Assembly (NCBI RefSeq): GCF_900166965.1
Contig: NZ_FUZI01000006.1
Span: 62,001 to 126,000, forward strand
Direction of reading: 5' to 3'
Source of the DNA: Photobacterium piscicola
Lineage (GTDB): Bacteria; Pseudomonadota; Gammaproteobacteria; Enterobacterales; Vibrionaceae
Length of the DNA stretch: 64,000 nucleotides
Shown here: positions 1-11,553 of the stretch, piece after piece
Position numbering within the stretch: the first letter of the stretch is position 1
Layout: each line of letters begins with the position of its first letter
Made by a program: the position numbers and the translations under genes
The notes under the pieces: model-generated
Seen by the model: only the letters and a program-made list of their open reading frames with translations
What the model was told of the DNA's origin: nothing
Databases searched by the model: none

Positions 1-2394
1 AACTTCGTCGATTAGTTGGTAGATGATTGAGTAGTAACGTAAGTCTAGGTTTTCATTTTCGATTGTTTGACGCGCAGACGCATCAGCACGAACGTTGAAA
101 CCAAGTACGATAGCGTTAGAAGCTGCTGCAAGTACTGCATCAGTTTCAGTGATTGCACCAACACCTGAACCTACAATGTTAACTTTAACTTCATCAGTTG
201 AAAGTTTACGTAGTGAGTCAGCAATTGCTTCAACAGAACCTTGAACGTCAGCTTTAAGCACAACGTTTAGCTCAGCAACTTCACCAGCTTCCATGTTAGC
301 AAACATGTTTTCTAGTTTAGATTTTTGTTGACGTGCTAGTTTAACATCACGGAATTTACCTTGACGGTAAAGTGCAACTTCACGTGCTTTACGCTCATCA
401 CGTACAACAGTCGCTTCGTCACCTGATGATGGAACACCAGAAAGACCAAGGATCTCAACAGGAATAGATGGACCTGCTGATTCAATTTCTTGACCTTGTT
501 CGTTGCGCATTGCACGAATACGACCATGCATTAGACCACAAAGAACGATATCGCCTTTACGCAACGTACCTTCTTGAACAAGTACAGTTGCTACAGGACC
601 ACGGCCTTTATCAAGACGTGATTCGATAACTACGCCAGATGCCATGCCTTCTTCAACTGCTGTTAGCTCAAGAATTTCTGACTGAAGTAGAATTGCTTCT
701 AGTAGACCATCGATGTTAGTACCTTGTTTCGCAGAGATGTGAACAAACATGTTCTCACCGCCCCACTCTTCAGGCATAACGTCGTATTGAGCTAACTCAT
801 TCTTCACGTTGTCTGGGTTTGCATCTTCTTTATCGATCTTGTTTACCGCAACGATCAAAGGTACACCAGCCGCTTTTGCGTGCTGAATTGCTTCGATTGT
901 TTGTGGCATTACGCCATCGTCTGCTGCAACTACAAGTACAACGATATCTGTCGCTTGAGCACCACGAGCACGCATAGCAGTAAACGCTGCGTGTCCAGGA
1001 GTATCAAGGAACGTGATCATGCCGTTTTCAGTTTCAACATGGTAAGCACCGATGTGCTGTGTAATACCACCAGCTTCGCCTGAAGCAACGTGTGCTTTAC
1101 GAATGTAGTCAAGTGTTGATGTTTTACCGTGGTCAACGTGACCCATGATAGTAACAACAGGTGCACGAGAAACTTTTAATAAGTCTTCTGCATTACGGTC
1201 AGAAAGCACTGCTTCTTCAAGCTCGTTTTCTTTACGTAGAATAACTTTGTGACCCATTTCTTCAGCAACTAGTGATGCAGTTTCTTGGTCAATGATTTGG
1301 TTGATAGTCGCCATAGCGCCCATCTTCATCATTACCTTGATAACTTCAACGCCTTTAACAGACATTTTGTTCGCTAGCTCAGCAACGGTAATCGTTTCAC
1401 CGATAACAACATCTTGCTTAGCAACTTGTGCTGTTTTATCAAAACCATGCTGCATTGAAGCAGGTTTGTTCATTTGAGGCTTACCGCGACCACGTTGGTT
1501 ACGACCGCCACGGCCACCACGTTCGTCTTGCTTAGCCGCTGGCTTTTTCTTTTTACGACGGCGAGAAGTTTCTTCTTTGCGGTCTTGTTCGTCTTCTGCA
1601 GCACGAGCATATGTTGATGTCGTTGTATGGTAATCAGATTTTTCCATACTTACTGCTTGCTCAGGTTTTATCCCGTTTTTCTCGTTCTGTTCTGCCATTT
1701 TGCGAGCCTCTTCTAGCTGACGCTGACTTTCTTCTTCGGCTTTTCGCTTGGCTTCCTCTTCCAGACGACGCTGTAGTACTTCAGCATCTAACTTAGCCTG
1801 TTTGTCAGCGACGATGCGCTTAGCTTTTTCGTCAGCTTTACGCTTATCCTGTTCGGTACGATTCGCTTTATCCTCAGCGTCACGCTTCAATTTCTGTTCT
1901 GCTTCACGCTCAGCAGTTTCTGTTGCCTTACGCTGCTCTTCAGCTTGACGTAATGCAGCTTCCTCTGCCTTACGTTTCGCTGCTTCTTCTGCGGCTTGGT
2001 GAGCAATCATATCAGCTTCACGTTGCGCTTCAGCTTCTGCTTCGCGCTTAACAGCATCTTCTGCTGCACGTTGTTCATCCTCAAGTGCTGAACGTTTCAC
2101 GTAGGTGCGCTTTTTGCGCACTTCTACTTGAACATTTTTGCTCTTACCACCGTTGCCAGAGACACTTAATGTACTACGTGTCTTGCGCTGCAGAGTCAGA
2201 CGAGTTGGAGCGCCGTCAGTATTGCCGTCACTACCATGCTCCTTTTGGAGATGGTTAAGTAACGCCTGTTTTTCGGTTTGGCTTACATTTTCATCAACAT
2301 TCTTAGCAATCCCAGCATCTGAAAGCTGTTGAAGTAAACGGTCAATTGGCGTACCAATTTCTTCCGCCAATGTTTTAACTGTAACCTCTGACAT
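1..2394 (-). CDS. infB: Translation initiation factor IF-2 (3' end outside window)
   Basis: IF-2 is the GTPase that places initiator fMet-tRNA on the 30S subunit and promotes 50S joining. The first 798 codons are present; the last hundred or so residues lie beyond the left edge. The N-terminal domain begins [21 protein letters not shown] long Ala/Glu/Lys/Arg-rich helical linker (about residues 80-250) and an Arg/Gly patch follow. The G domain has GHVDHGKTS near residue 416, then DTPGHAAF and NKID. The ATG at 2394 has a GGGAGG Shine-Dalgarno. It is the third gene of rimP-nusA-infB, 28 bases after nusA, and is probably cotranscribed with it. Confidence 0.97.
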   Translation of the reverse strand, partial: MSEVTVKTLAEEIGTPIDRLLQQLSDAGIAKNVDENVSQTEKQALLNHLQKEHGSDGNTDGAPTRLTLQRKTRSTLSVSGNGGKSKNVQVEVRKKRTYVKRSALEDEQRAAEDAVKREAEAEAQREADMIAHQAAEEAAKRKAEEAALRQAEEQRKATETAEREAEQKLKRDAEDKANRTEQDKRKADEKAKRIVADKQAKLDAEVLQRRLEEEAKRKAEEESQRQLEEARKMAEQNEKNGIKPEQAVSMEKSDYHTTTSTYARAAEDEQDRKEETSRRRKKKKPAAKQDERGGRGGRNQRGRGKPQMNKPASMQHGFDKTAQVAKQDVVIGETITVAELANKMSVKGVEVIKVMMKMGAMATINQIIDQETASLVAEEMGHKVILRKENELEEAVLSDRNAEDLLKVSRAPVVTIMGHVDHGKTSTLDYIRKAHVASGEAGGITQHIGAYHVETENGMITFLDTPGHAAFTAMRARGAQATDIVVLVVAADDGVMPQTIEAIQHAKAAGVPLIVAVNKIDKEDANPDNVKNELAQYDVMPEEWGGENMFVHISAKQGTNIDGLLEAILLQSEILELTAVEEGMASGVVIESRLDKGRGPVATVLVQEGTLRKGDIVLCGLMHGRIRAMRNEQGQEIESAGPSIPVEILGLSGVPSSGDEATVVRDERKAREVALYRQGKFRDVKLARQQKSKLENMFANMEAGEVAELNVVLKADVQGSVEAIADSLRKLSTDEVKVNIVGSGVGAITETDAVLAAASNAIVLGFNVRADASARQTIENENLDLRYYSIIYQLIDEV

Positions 2395-2422
2395 AATGCT
2401 CCTCCCTTGCTTTATTTTTTGA

Positions 2423-3910
2423 TTACGCTTCGTCGCTGAACCAGCAAATATTACGCGCAGCCATAATTAGCTCACCCGCTTTTGCATCGTCCACGCCTTC
2501 AATGTCGGTCAAGTCATCAGTTCCTTGATCAGCAAGATCTTCAAGCGTACAAATACCTTTTGCTGCAAACTTAAACGCTAACTCGCGCTCAAGACCTTCC
2601 AGACTTAATAAATCTTCTGCAGGTTCTACACCGTCAAGCGTTTCTTCTTTAGCAAGCGCTAATGTAGTCAATGCAGCTTTTGCACGGCTACGTAATTGCT
2701 CGATAGTCTCTTCATCAAGACCGTCAACATCCATTAATTCACTTAATGGAACGTAAGCAATTTCTTCTAGTGTAGTAAAGCCTTCTTCCACCAATACAGT
2801 TGCGAAGTCTTCATCAATATCAAGGTGCTTAGTAAACACTTCAATTGATGCTTGTGCTTCTGCTTGGTGTTTTTTCTGTAAGTCTTCAACTGTCATTACG
2901 TTTAGTTCCCAGCCAGTAAGCTGTGATGCTAGACGTACGTTTTGACCGTTACGACCAATTGCTTGTGCCAGATTATCTTTCTGTACAGCAATATCCATTG
3001 TGTGGTTGTCTTCATCAACAATGATTGAATCAACTTCCGCTGGAGCCATTGCATTGATCACATATTGTGCAGCATTTTCATCCCACAATACGATATCAAT
3101 ACGCTCACCGCCAAGCTCACTAGAAACAGCTTGAACACGTGCGCCACGCATACCAACACACGCACCCACTGGGTCAATACGCTTATCGTTAGTTTTTACT
3201 GCGATTTTCGCACGAGAACCAGGATCGCGAGCTGCGCCCATAAGTTCAATCAGTTCTTCGCCCATTTCTGGCACTTCAATACGGAACAGCTCAGATAGCA
3301 TCTCTGGCTTAGAACGCGTCATGAATAACTGGAAACCACGAGCTTCAGGTGCAACTTTGTACAATAGACCACGAACGCGGTCGCCTGGACGGAAGTTTTC
3401 ACGAGGAAGTTGATCATCACGTTGGATGACTGCTTCTGCGTTGCTACCTAAATCAATGATTACTGCGTCACGATTTACTTTCTTAACAATACCAGTGATT
3501 AGCTCACCTTCGTTGTCAATAAACTGTGCCACAATTTGCTCACGCTCAGCTTCACGTACTTTTTGTACGATCACTTGCTTAGCTGTTTGTGTAGTAATAC
3601 GGTCAAACGTTACAGATTGAATATCATCTTCAACATAATCGCCAACGGAGATTGTTGGATCTTCATACTGTGCCGCTTCTAACGTAATTTCAAGTGTTGG
3701 TTGAGTTACCTCTTCTACTGCTTTCCAACGACGGAAAGTTTCGAATTCACCTGTTTTACGATCGATAACAACACGAACTTCAATTTCTGCTTCGTGTTTC
3801 TTTTTAGTTGCTGTCGCTAATGCAATTTCAAGCGCTTCAAAAATACGCTCGCGAGGAACAGCTTTTTCGTTGGATACCGCTTCTACGACAGCCAAAATTT
3901 CTTTGTTCAT
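2423..3910 (-). CDS. nusA: Transcription termination/antitermination factor NusA
   Basis: NusA binds RNA polymerase and nascent RNA, modulating pausing, intrinsic termination and antitermination. The 495 residues equal the E. coli length. Order: N-terminal polymerase-binding domain (about 1-130, start [20 protein letters not shown]), S1 domain (about 135-200), two KH domains (about 200-345; the first contains [13 protein letters not shown], the second [13 protein letters not shown]), and two acidic C-terminal repeats of about 65 residues (from about 365). The acidic repeats are the alpha-CTD and NusG binding type found in gammaproteobacteria. It sits between rimP and infB. Confidence 0.98.
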   Translation of the reverse strand: MNKEILAVVEAVSNEKAVPRERIFEALEIALATATKKKHEAEIEVRVVIDRKTGEFETFRRWKAVEEVTQPTLEITLEAAQYEDPTISVGDYVEDDIQSVTFDRITTQTAKQVIVQKVREAEREQIVAQFIDNEGELITGIVKKVNRDAVIIDLGSNAEAVIQRDDQLPRENFRPGDRVRGLLYKVAPEARGFQLFMTRSKPEMLSELFRIEVPEMGEELIELMGAARDPGSRAKIAVKTNDKRIDPVGACVGMRGARVQAVSSELGGERIDIVLWDENAAQYVINAMAPAEVDSIIVDEDNHTMDIAVQKDNLAQAIGRNGQNVRLASQLTGWELNVMTVEDLQKKHQAEAQASIEVFTKHLDIDEDFATVLVEEGFTTLEEIAYVPLSELMDVDGLDEETIEQLRSRAKAALTTLALAKEETLDGVEPAEDLLSLEGLERELAFKFAAKGICTLEDLADQGTDDLTDIEGVDDAKAGELIMAARNICWFSDEA

Positions 3911-3932
3911 TTCTAATGCCCCAATTTAGCGG

Positions 3933-4388
3933 TTAGAATTTTGGAACTAGGTTGGCCTTGGAGATATTGCTAAGTGCAAAGGACTCGTCATTGCCATCTA
4001 CGTTAAGTGTGATCAGTTCGCCTTCAACAGCGACAATGTCACCTTTCCACTTACGACGGTTACCCATCGCCATTTTTAATACTAAGCTAACTTCATGACC
4101 AATAAATTGTTGGTAATGTGCAGCTTTGAAGAGTGGTCTTTCCAATCCAGGGGAAGACACTTCTAAGTGGTAAGCAACAGTAATAGGATCTTCAACATCC
4201 ATTACTGCACTAATCTGGCGGCTCACTTCAGCACAACCGTCTACATTAATACCATTTTCATGGTCAATAAACACGCGAAGTGTGGAGTGTGCACCAGCAC
4301 GGATAAACTCTAAACCAACAAGTTCAAAGCCAATAGCTTGAACAGAAGGCTCAAGTAAGTCGGTTAATTGTGTCTCTAAAGCTGTCAA
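3933..4388 (-). CDS. rimP: Ribosome maturation factor RimP
   Basis: RimP assists 30S subunit assembly. The product is 151 residues (start [20 protein letters not shown], end [11 protein letters not shown]), matching E. coli RimP throughout, including the stretch [21 protein letters not shown] choose the TTG at 4388: a run of six G lies five bases upstream, and the length then equals the family's. An in-frame ATG at 4418 would add ten residues but sits in the stem of a terminator-like hairpin and has no Shine-Dalgarno. It is the first gene of rimP-nusA-infB, downstream of the initiator tRNA gene as in E. coli. Confidence 0.93.
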   Translation of the reverse strand: MTALETQLTDLLEPSVQAIGFELVGLEFIRAGAHSTLRVFIDHENGINVDGCAEVSRQISAVMDVEDPITVAYHLEVSSPGLERPLFKAAHYQQFIGHEVSLVLKMAMGNRRKWKGDIVAVEGELITLNVDGNDESFALSNISKANLVPKF

Positions 4389-4405
4389 GACAACCCCCCG
4401 GAAAC

Positions 4406-4425
4406 AAAAAAAGGGCATAAAGCCC
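4406..4425 (-). terminator. Possible weak attenuator at the rimP 5' end
   Basis: Read on the minus strand, GGGC, a five-base loop, GCCC and seven T lie just before the rimP start. The stem is only four base pairs, so it could be an attenuator or chance. Confidence 0.35.
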
Positions 4426-4455
4426 AGTAAATACCTGAATGGTCATGTTTCAGAT

Positions 4456-4484
4456 AATAAAAAACCCCGAATACGGGGTTTTTT
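4456..4484 (-). terminator. Rho-independent terminator between tRNA-fMet and rimP
   Basis: A perfect nine-base-pair hairpin (AAAACCCCG / CGGGGTTTT at 4461-4469 and 4474-4482) is followed on the minus strand by a T tract. It would end or reduce secG-tRNA transcription before rimP, and it is nearly symmetrical. Confidence 0.85.
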
Positions 4485-4576
4485 ATTACTGGACCCTGAT
4501 TACTAAGCTCATGCAAGCAAGAGTCTCAGTAAGAAAACAAACATTCAAAAATAAGAATAGTCTATTTTCAGGAAAG

Positions 4577-4653
<77 letters not shown>

Positions 4654-4710
4654 TCCGATTCTGAACAGAGTATACCGTTCAGATGTTACTATTACAAGTA
4701 ACCAGTATAA

Positions 4711-4795
4711 TGGTGCCGAGAAGGGGACTTGAACCCCTACACCTTGCGGCACTAGCACCTCATGCTAGCGTGTCTACCAATTTCACCATCTCGGC
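4711..4795 (-). tRNA. leuU: tRNA-Leu (GAG)
   Basis: The 85-base class II tRNA has a long variable arm and an encoded CCA (4711-4713). Anticodon GAG is at 4759-4761, inside the stem GCTAG/CTAGT. The T-arm GGTTCAAGTCC and D-arm AAATTGGTAGAC are typical of tRNA-Leu. It lies between secG and tRNA-fMet, the same order as E. coli secG-leuU-metY. Confidence 0.97.
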
Positions 4796-4806
4796 TAAAT
4801 CTTTAC

Positions 4807-5199
4807 TTACTGAGATTTTTCACTTGTTGCTGGTGTTGTTTCAGCAGTGTTCTCAGTCGTTTTTTCTGCTGCAACTACTTTATCAGTAGAGATTGCAGTC
4901 TTTGGTTGTTCAACAGTTTGTGTTGTAACTGGAGCCGAAAGGTCGTCCCAACCACTTGTTTCTGCTGATTTCTTAGTACTAATATTGCCAAGTACAAGAC
5001 TAATCGCAAAGAAAATGATTGCACAAAGTGTTGTCATTCGAGTTAGAAAATTTCCTGAGCCGCTAGAGCCGAACAAAGTTCCTGATGCACCAGCCCCGAA
5101 TGAAGCTCCCATATCTGCGCCTTTACCTTGTTGAATCATTACTAGGCCAATTACACCAAGCGCAGCGACAAGATAAATCACAAGTAGAATTTCGTACAT
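4807..5199 (-). CDS. secG: Preprotein translocase subunit SecG
   Basis: SecG is the small inner-membrane subunit of the SecYEG channel. The 130-residue product starts MYEILLVIYLVAALGVIGLV. It has two membrane segments (about 3-22 and 53-73) joined by the signature loop QQGKGADMGASFGAGASGTL, then a Thr/Glu-rich tail of about 55 residues, longer than in E. coli. The ATG at 5199 has AGGTGG five bases upstream; a GTG three codons earlier has no such site. The tRNA-Leu gene begins 11 bases past the stop, so mRNA and tRNAs probably share a transcript. Confidence 0.95.
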   Translation of the reverse strand: MYEILLVIYLVAALGVIGLVMIQQGKGADMGASFGAGASGTLFGSSGSGNFLTRMTTLCAIIFFAISLVLGNISTKKSAETSGWDDLSAPVTTQTVEQPKTAISTDKVVAAEKTTENTAETTPATSEKSQ

Positions 5200-5382
5200 G
5201 GGTTCCACCTATGGTAAAATTGCTATACCGACTTTGCTTTAGCAGCGCCAGCGCATTCCTCTTATCTAGAGAGCGAATGAATACTAGCGAAACCCTGTGA
5301 CAGTGACAAGTAATATTTACTCAAAAAGTGAATATTCCGAACCACTTGCACAACATTTAGCCAAAAACAAAGTCATCAAAAT

Positions 5383-5415
5383 AAAAAGGCTGACTATATT
5401 TTATTAGCCAGCCTT
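5383..5415 (-). terminator. Terminator after glmM
   Basis: On the minus strand AAGGCTG (ending 5409) pairs with CAGCCTT (5388-5394) and runs into TTTTATTTT, 50 bases past the glmM stop. Confidence 0.8.
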
Positions 5416-5465
5416 CACCGTTATTAATAACACTTAAAGAATTAAGCAGTTATCAACAATTGCAC

Positions 5466-6803
5466 TTAGCAGTTTTCTTTTACTGCTGTTGCAATATCTA
5501 ATGCATATTGCTTAACATCAACTGCATTTTGGCCTTCAACCATAACACGAATCAATGGCTCTGTGCCTGACTTACGTAATAATACGCGACCATTATCACC
5601 TAATTTTTTCTCAACTGCTTGAGTTGCAGCAATAACAGCAGCTGATTGTAATGGATCGCTTTCACCTTTAAAGCGAACATTTTCTAGCACTTGTGGGAAC
5701 ATTGTCATGCCATCACTCAGCTCTTTTAAGCTCATTTTGCTAGATACAATAGAAGCCATAACTTGTAGACCCGCTACAATACCGTCACCGGTTGTTACTT
5801 TATCAAGTAAAATAACGTGGCCAGAGTTTTCAGCACCAATTAGCCAGTTATTTTTGATTAGCTCTTCCATTACATAACGGTCACCCACTTTTGCACGTAC
5901 AAAAGGAATGCCTAGATTTTTAAGTGCAACTTCCATGCCCATATTGGTCATTAATGTACCAACCACACCACCTTTTAGCTCACCACAACGTAATGCATCA
6001 CGAGCAATGATGTAAGCGATCTGATCACCATCAACTTTATTACCTAGCTCGTCAACCATGATCACACGGTCACCATCACCATCAAGTGCAATACCAAAGT
6101 CAGCTTTTTCTGCTAATACTTTAGCTTGTAATGCAGCAACATCTGTTGCACCTACTTTATCATTAATATTGACACCGTTAGGCTCGCAACCAATAGTAAT
6201 AATTTCAGCACCTAGTTCACTAAATACTTTAGGCGCAATATGGTAAGTTGCACCATGGGCACAATCGACAACAATCTTAAAACCTTCAAGGCTTAAATGA
6301 TTAGGGAATGTGCCTTTACAGAACTCAATATAACGACCTGCCGCATCATCAATACGGTAAGCTTTACCTAATAATGCAGACTCAACACACGTTAATGGTT
6401 TTTCCATTTCAGCTTCAATTGCAGCTTCAACGTCATCGGGTAACTTTGTACCTTGCGCAGAGAAGAATTTGATGCCGTTATCGTGATAAGGGTTATGTGA
6501 TGCAGAAATCACAATACCCGCTTCAGCGCGGAACGTGCGAGTTAAATAAGCAACCGCGGGTGTTGGCATTGGACCAGTAAAAGCCGCTTTTAGACCTGCA
6601 GCTGCAAGGCCTGCTTCTAATGCAGACTCCAACATGTAACCTGAAATTCGAGTATCTTTACCGATTAATACTTTTTTAGTACCCGTTTGTGATAATACAC
6701 GACCAGCCGCCCAACCCAATTTCATTACAAACTCAGGTGTAATCGGACCTTCACCAACAAAACCACGAATACCATCAGTACCAAAGAACTTACGTTCAGC
6801 CAT
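5466..6803 (-). CDS. glmM: Phosphoglucosamine mutase GlmM
   Basis: GlmM converts glucosamine-6-phosphate to glucosamine-1-phosphate, feeding UDP-GlcNAc synthesis for peptidoglycan and lipopolysaccharide. The 445 residues match the E. coli length. The phosphorylated serine is S102 in ISASHNPY. A metal-binding DGDGDR loop lies near 241-246, and the phosphate-binding [12 protein letters not shown] loop is near the C-terminus. It follows folP by 96 bases, the ftsH-folP-glmM order of E. coli, and has its own terminator. Confidence 0.98.
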   Translation of the reverse strand: MAERKFFGTDGIRGFVGEGPITPEFVMKLGWAAGRVLSQTGTKKVLIGKDTRISGYMLESALEAGLAAAGLKAAFTGPMPTPAVAYLTRTFRAEAGIVISASHNPYHDNGIKFFSAQGTKLPDDVEAAIEAEMEKPLTCVESALLGKAYRIDDAAGRYIEFCKGTFPNHLSLEGFKIVVDCAHGATYHIAPKVFSELGAEIITIGCEPNGVNINDKVGATDVAALQAKVLAEKADFGIALDGDGDRVIMVDELGNKVDGDQIAYIIARDALRCGELKGGVVGTLMTNMGMEVALKNLGIPFVRAKVGDRYVMEELIKNNWLIGAENSGHVILLDKVTTGDGIVAGLQVMASIVSSKMSLKELSDGMTMFPQVLENVRFKGESDPLQSAAVIAATQAVEKKLGDNGRVLLRKSGTEPLIRVMVEGQNAVDVKQYALDIATAVKENC

Positions 6804-6899
6804 TTTACACTCCTAGCTTTCTTTTTTATAAGTATATTGATTGTAATTAGCTTAGTGCTTTTTGTTACAATCATTCACTGTAATAAGGTTATATCTGCA

Positions 6900-7733
6900 T
6901 TATTTGGAATAATTCATCACCATATTACAGACTTTAATAACATCAATTGTCTCTTGTACGTCATGAACTCGAATTATTTGCGCACCTTTCATTGCTGCAA
7001 TCGTCGCACACGCTAGACTGCCAGCAACACACTCAACGGGAGGCTTATTTAATAATTTCGAAATCATTGACTTACGAGACATTCCCGCTAATAGCGGCAA
7101 GCCAAACTGATGAAACTGTTCAAGTTGTGCTAATAGTTGATAATTATGCGCCACTGTTTTACCAAATCCAAAACCAGGATCTAATATAAGCTGTTGACGA
7201 GTAATCCCATGCTGTTCACAAGCTTGAATCCGTTCAATCAAAAATTGATTAACGTCTACAATCAAATCGTCATAGTTTGGATCGGACTGCATTGTACGCG
7301 GTTGGCCTTGCATATGCATCAAGCATATAGGAACATTTGCTTGTGCCGCAGCGTCTAATGCACCTAAATCTTGTAATGCGCGAACATCATTAATTAAATC
7401 AGCCCCCGCATTAACCGCTTCAGTCATCACTTGCGCTTTACTAGTATCAATTGAAATCCAACAATCAAACCGTTGTCGAATTGCCTCTATTACTGGAATA
7501 ACACGAGCCAGTTCCGTCTCAACATTAACATCAGCCGCCCCTGGTCGCGTCGATTCACCACCAATATCAATGATCGTCGTGCCAGCCTCAATCATAGCTT
7601 CAACATGACGTAATGCGTGATCTAACTGGTGATATTTACCGCCATCAGAAAAAGAATCTGGCGTAATATTAACAATCCCCATCACTTGAGGCGTTGTAAG
7701 ATCAAGAATCTTACTTTTACTGATTAGTTGCAT
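6900..7733 (-). CDS. folP: Dihydropteroate synthase FolP
   Basis: FolP joins p-aminobenzoate to dihydropterin pyrophosphate in folate synthesis and is the sulfonamide target. The 277-residue TIM-barrel protein has MGIVNITPDSFSDGG near residue 18, INDVRALQD, and LILDPGFGFGK. I start at the ATG at 7733, seven bases after GGAG; a TTG five codons upstream would place the Shine-Dalgarno inside the gene. It lies between ftsH and glmM, after a hairpin that may end much of the ftsH transcription. Confidence 0.96.
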   Translation of the reverse strand: MQLISKSKILDLTTPQVMGIVNITPDSFSDGGKYHQLDHALRHVEAMIEAGTTIIDIGGESTRPGAADVNVETELARVIPVIEAIRQRFDCWISIDTSKAQVMTEAVNAGADLINDVRALQDLGALDAAAQANVPICLMHMQGQPRTMQSDPNYDDLIVDVNQFLIERIQACEQHGITRQQLILDPGFGFGKTVAHNYQLLAQLEQFHQFGLPLLAGMSRKSMISKLLNKPPVECVAGSLACATIAAMKGAQIIRVHDVQETIDVIKVCNMVMNYSK

Positions 7734-7756
7734 ATTATGACTCCGCAAATTTCAAC

Positions 7757-7787
7757 AAAAAAAAACCCCGACCTAAGTCAGGGTTTT
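7757..7787 (-). terminator. Terminator after ftsH
   Basis: A ten-base-pair hairpin with one mismatch (7763-7772 with 7777-7786) is followed on the minus strand by a run of T, 16 bases past the ftsH stop. Confidence 0.8.
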
Positions 7788-7802
7788 CTATTTACTTAGC
7801 AA

Positions 7803-9746
7803 TTATGCTCGAGGCGTACTATCTGTATCATCTTTCTCAGATAGCGCATCGATACCGTCGCCAACTGGCTCATCAGGAGCAAGTTCAGTTTCAGGTGCAT
7901 TTCGCAACGTATCGCCATCATCACTCCAGCCTTTTGGTGCTCGAATTTCAGCTTTACGTTCCATTAAGTCATCAATCTGACCTGCGTCAATGGTTTCATA
8001 TTTCATCAATGCATCTTTCATTGCATGCATGATATCCATATTATCAACCAAAATCTGACGTGCGCGTTGGTAGTTACGATCAATCAGAATACGAACTTCA
8101 GTATCAATCAGCTTCGCTGTGTCATCAGACATATGCTTACTTTGTGTTACTGAACGACCAAGGAATACTTCACCTTCGTCTTCTGCGTACAATAATGGAC
8201 CTAACTTGTCAGAGAAGCCCCACTGAGTCACCATCTTACGTGCAATATCAGTAGCGCGTTCAATGTCGTTTGATGCACCTGTTGATACTTTCTCACGACC
8301 ATAGATAAGTTCTTCAGCCAGACGACCACCGTAAAGACTTGAAATCATAGATTCTAAGAATTCACGAGAATGACTTACACGATCTTGTTCAGGTAAGTAC
8401 ATTGTCACACCTAACGCACGACCACGTGGAATAATGGATACTTTGTACACAGGATCGTGATCCGGTACTAAGCGACCAATAATTGCGTGACCGGCTTCAT
8501 GGTATGCCGTTGATGCTTTCTGATCTTCAGACATCACCATTGACTTACGCTCTGCGCCCATCATGATTTTGTCTTTTGCTAGTTCAAATTCAACCATTGA
8601 AACAGTGCGCTTATCACCACGAGCAGCAAACAACGCAGCTTCGTTAACAAGGTTTGCAAGATCGGCACCAGAGAAACCTGGTGTACCACGTGCAATCAAT
8701 GATGGATTCACATCACCGTCTAGCGGTACTTTACGCATGTGAACTTTAAGAATCTGCTCACGACCACGTACATCTGGAAGACCAACAACAACTTGGCGGT
8801 CGAAACGGCCAGGACGAAGTAAAGCTGGGTCAAGTACATCGGGACGGTTAGTTGCGGCAATAACGATAATACCTTCATTACCTTCAAAGCCATCCATTTC
8901 AACCAGCATTTGGTTTAGTGTTTGTTCACGTTCATCATGACCACCACCAACACCAGCACCACGTTGACGACCTACAGCATCGATTTCATCGATAAAGATA
9001 ATACAAGGCGCTGCTTTCTTCGCTTGTTCAAACATATCACGGACACGGGATGCACCCACACCGACAAACATTTCAACAAAGTCAGAACCAGAGATAGTAA
9101 AGAACGGTACTTTAGCTTCACCAGCAATCGCTTTTGCTAATAAAGTTTTACCCGTACCAGGAGGACCAACCATCAACACACCTGTTGGGATTTTACCACC
9201 TAGCTTTTGGAAACGGCTTGGATCACGTAAGTAATCAACCAATTCTTTAACGTCTTCTTTAGCTTCATCACAACCCGCTACATCAGCAAAGGTTGTTTTG
9301 ATTTGGTCTTCACCCATCATACGTGCTTTAGATTTACCGAACGACATGGCACCTTTGCCACCACCGCCCTGCATCTGACGCATAAAGAAGATCCAAACAC
9401 CAATTAGTAACAACATTGGGAACCACGAAATGAAGATTGAAGCTAAAAGGCTTGGTTCTTCAGGAGGTGTACCCGCAACAGCTACATTTGCGTTAATTAA
9501 ATCGTCTAACAGTTTAGGATCATTTGCGACAGGTAAGTATGTTACATAGCTCGCATTATCACGTTTGGTTACAGTGATTTCACGATCATTGAATCGTACT
9601 TCCTTTATCTGATCCTGACCGATTTGACGGACAAATGTCGTATAATCGACTTGGCCTTTGGTACTATTACTATTGGTTCCGAAACTCTGGAATACAGACA
9701 TAAGAACAACAGCAATGACCAGCCATAAAATCAAGTTTTTTGCCAT
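7803..9746 (-). CDS. ftsH: ATP-dependent zinc metalloprotease FtsH
   Basis: FtsH is the membrane-anchored AAA+ protease that degrades LpxC, sigma-32 and damaged membrane proteins. The 647-residue product starts [20 protein letters not shown] like E. coli. Membrane segments are about 4-22 and 100-122, enclosing a periplasmic domain. Walker A is GPPGTGKT (194-201), Walker B FIDEID (251-256), and the zinc site HEAGH (416-420). The C-terminal tail is acidic. The frame stays open upstream to 9914, but the E. coli-like start at 9746 is clear. rlmE ends 49 bases upstream, the usual rlmE-ftsH unit. Confidence 0.98.
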   Translation of the reverse strand: MAKNLILWLVIAVVLMSVFQSFGTNSNSTKGQVDYTTFVRQIGQDQIKEVRFNDREITVTKRDNASYVTYLPVANDPKLLDDLINANVAVAGTPPEEPSLLASIFISWFPMLLLIGVWIFFMRQMQGGGGKGAMSFGKSKARMMGEDQIKTTFADVAGCDEAKEDVKELVDYLRDPSRFQKLGGKIPTGVLMVGPPGTGKTLLAKAIAGEAKVPFFTISGSDFVEMFVGVGASRVRDMFEQAKKAAPCIIFIDEIDAVGRQRGAGVGGGHDEREQTLNQMLVEMDGFEGNEGIIVIAATNRPDVLDPALLRPGRFDRQVVVGLPDVRGREQILKVHMRKVPLDGDVNPSLIARGTPGFSGADLANLVNEAALFAARGDKRTVSMVEFELAKDKIMMGAERKSMVMSEDQKASTAYHEAGHAIIGRLVPDHDPVYKVSIIPRGRALGVTMYLPEQDRVSHSREFLESMISSLYGGRLAEELIYGREKVSTGASNDIERATDIARKMVTQWGFSDKLGPLLYAEDEGEVFLGRSVTQSKHMSDDTAKLIDTEVRILIDRNYQRARQILVDNMDIMHAMKDALMKYETIDAGQIDDLMERKAEIRAPKGWSDDGDTLRNAPETELAPDEPVGDGIDALSEKDDTDSTPRA

Positions 9747-9795
9747 GTCACTCAAGGTGTTAACCTCGCGATAACTAAAAGATGAATGTAGATTA

Positions 9796-10425
9796 CTACA
9801 GTTTGTAACCTGTAGCCACAATATAGACTTCACGCGAACGATCTCGCGAGGAATCTGGTTTACGAATTTTGACCACTTTAAACATGCTACGAATATCAGC
9901 GAGATATTGGTCAAAGCCTTCGCCTTGGAAAACTTTTACCGTAAAACTGCCATTCGGTGCAAGTACTTGTCGACACATATCTAATGCAAGTTCAACAAGG
10001 TACATAGCTCGAGGTTGGTCGGATGCAAGATTACCACTCATATTAGGTGCCATATCAGACATTACCACATCGACCATTTCTGGTTTAATGCGTGCCAATA
10101 AAGCATCTAATACTGCTTCTTCACGGAAATCACCTTGAAGGAAACTAACTCCAGGTAGTGAATCCATTGGTAAAATATCACAAGCGATGACCTGTCCATC
10201 ATCACCTACAATTTCTGCCGCATACTGTGACCAACCACCAGGTGCAGCACCAAGGTCAACTACAGTCATGCCAGGTTTTAATAATTTATCTTTATTTTGA
10301 ATTTCTTCAATTTTAAAGAAAGCACGAGAACGATAACCTCGTTTCTGCGCTTCTTGTACATATTTATCGTCAAAATGTTCTTTTAACCACCGGCCGGAGC
10401 TAGCGGATTGTTTTTTTCTACTCAT
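9796..10425 (-). CDS. rlmE: 23S rRNA (uridine-2'-O)-methyltransferase RlmE
   Basis: RlmE (FtsJ/RrmJ) methylates the 2'-oxygen of U2552 in the A-loop of 23S rRNA, a late step of 50S assembly. The 209 residues equal the E. coli length. The SAM-binding loop is [11 protein letters not shown] (55-65). The catalytic tetrad K38, D124, K164 and E199 falls at the E. coli positions. It is the first gene of rlmE-ftsH and diverges from yhbY across a 212-base gap. Confidence 0.98.
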   Translation of the reverse strand: MSRKKQSASSGRWLKEHFDDKYVQEAQKRGYRSRAFFKIEEIQNKDKLLKPGMTVVDLGAAPGGWSQYAAEIVGDDGQVIACDILPMDSLPGVSFLQGDFREEAVLDALLARIKPEMVDVVMSDMAPNMSGNLASDQPRAMYLVELALDMCRQVLAPNGSFTVKVFQGEGFDQYLADIRSMFKVVKIRKPDSSRDRSREVYIVATGYKL

Positions 10426-10637
10426 GCTAAACCTAATGCGTTGCCATACTTAGTAAGTATACGTCGGCTAAAGACTTTATCGCACCTAATTCACTAGATT
10501 GCGCCCTAAAAATGTGCAGTGCAACATAATCACTGTAAATTTTCCGACTCTCATCTATTAAACAAATTAGTCTTCTAGACTAGATGGCGGTAGAATGTCG
10601 CGTTTTCAACCCTTGTAACTAAAAAAATAGAGTCATC

Positions 10638-10934
10638 ATGAATCTAAGCACAAAACAAAAGCAATTCTTAAAAGGTCTAGCTCACAACCTAAAACCTGTT
10701 GTTCTTATGGGTGCGAATGGTCTTACTGAAGCAGTATTAGCCGAAATCGACCTTGCTCTAAACCACCACGAACTGATTAAAGTAAAAGTAGCGTCTGAAG
10801 ATCGTGAAACTAAACTTTTAATCGTTGATGCTATTATTCGCGAAACTAAAGCGGAAAAAGTACAAGTGATTGGTAAAACTTTAGTGATTTACCGCCCAAG
10901 CGAAGATCGTAAAATCGAACTTCCTCGCAAATAA
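10638..10934 (+). CDS. yhbY: Ribosome assembly RNA-binding protein YhbY
   Basis: YhbY is a 98-residue single CRM-domain protein that binds pre-50S particles. The sequence shows the basic start MNLSTKQKQFLKGLAHNL, the GxxG loop of the CRM fold (MGANGLTEAV), and a basic C-terminus. It lies divergently from rlmE-ftsH, next to greA, as in E. coli. A strong terminator overlaps its stop codon. Confidence 0.95.
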   Translation: MNLSTKQKQFLKGLAHNLKPVVLMGANGLTEAVLAEIDLALNHHELIKVKVASEDRETKLLIVDAIIRETKAEKVQVIGKTLVIYRPSEDRKIELPRK

Positions 10935-10959
10935 AAAAGGCCGCCTAGCGGCCTTTTTT
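10933..10959 (+). terminator. Terminator after yhbY
   Basis: AAAAAAGGCCGC (10933-10944) pairs perfectly with GCGGCCTTTTTT (10948-10959) around a CTA loop. The flanking A and T runs make it usable from both strands. Confidence 0.9.
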
Positions 10960-11079
10960 ATTGCTGTCGTTGGCAATAATTTCTTTTTGCTAACGACAAA
11001 CTCTACCGTTATTAATAAGTTAACGCTTATTTGTCAAACATAGTCTATATTTTTAGTTACGACAAACAGCAATTAATTA

Positions 11080-11553
11080 TTAAACGTATTGTACATCCAT
11101 GATTTCAAATTCTTTTAAACCACCAGGGGTTGTAATTTGAACTTCATCACCGACTAATTTACCAATTAAACCGCGTGCAATCGGTGAGTTTACTGATATC
11201 AAGTTTTGCTTAATATCGGCCTCATCATCACCCACGATACAATATGTCATTTCTTTATCACTATCTAAATCTAATAGTTTGATAGTCGTACCAAAAATAA
11301 CTTTGCCCGTATTCGCTAAGGTTGTTACATCAATCACTTGAGCAACAGATAGTTTGTATTCAATATCACGAATTTGCGCTTCACAAATACCCTGTTCTTC
11401 ACGTGCAGCATGGTACTCAGCGTTTTCCTTTAAGTCACCAAGTTCGCGAGCTTCGGCAATTGCTTGAGAAATCAGCGGACGACGCTTCAATAACACCTCA
11501 AGTTCTTTTAGTAGCTTCTGTTCACCGCGAACAGTCATTGGTACTTTTTCCAT
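11080..11553 (-). CDS. greA: Transcript cleavage factor GreA
   Basis: GreA rescues backtracked RNA polymerase by stimulating cleavage of the RNA 3' end. The 157-residue product has the N-terminal coiled coil (about 1-75) whose tip carries the acidic [16 protein letters not shown] segment that enters the polymerase secondary channel, and the C-terminal FKBP-like domain (about 80-157, with [17 protein letters not shown]). Its start ATG has an upstream AGAGG. The order greA, porin, dacB resembles V. cholerae; E. coli has greA next to dacB without the porin. Confidence 0.97.
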   Translation of the reverse strand: MEKVPMTVRGEQKLLKELEVLLKRRPLISQAIAEARELGDLKENAEYHAAREEQGICEAQIRDIEYKLSVAQVIDVTTLANTGKVIFGTTIKLLDLDSDKEMTYCIVGDDEADIKQNLISVNSPIARGLIGKLVGDEVQITTPGGLKEFEIMDVQYV

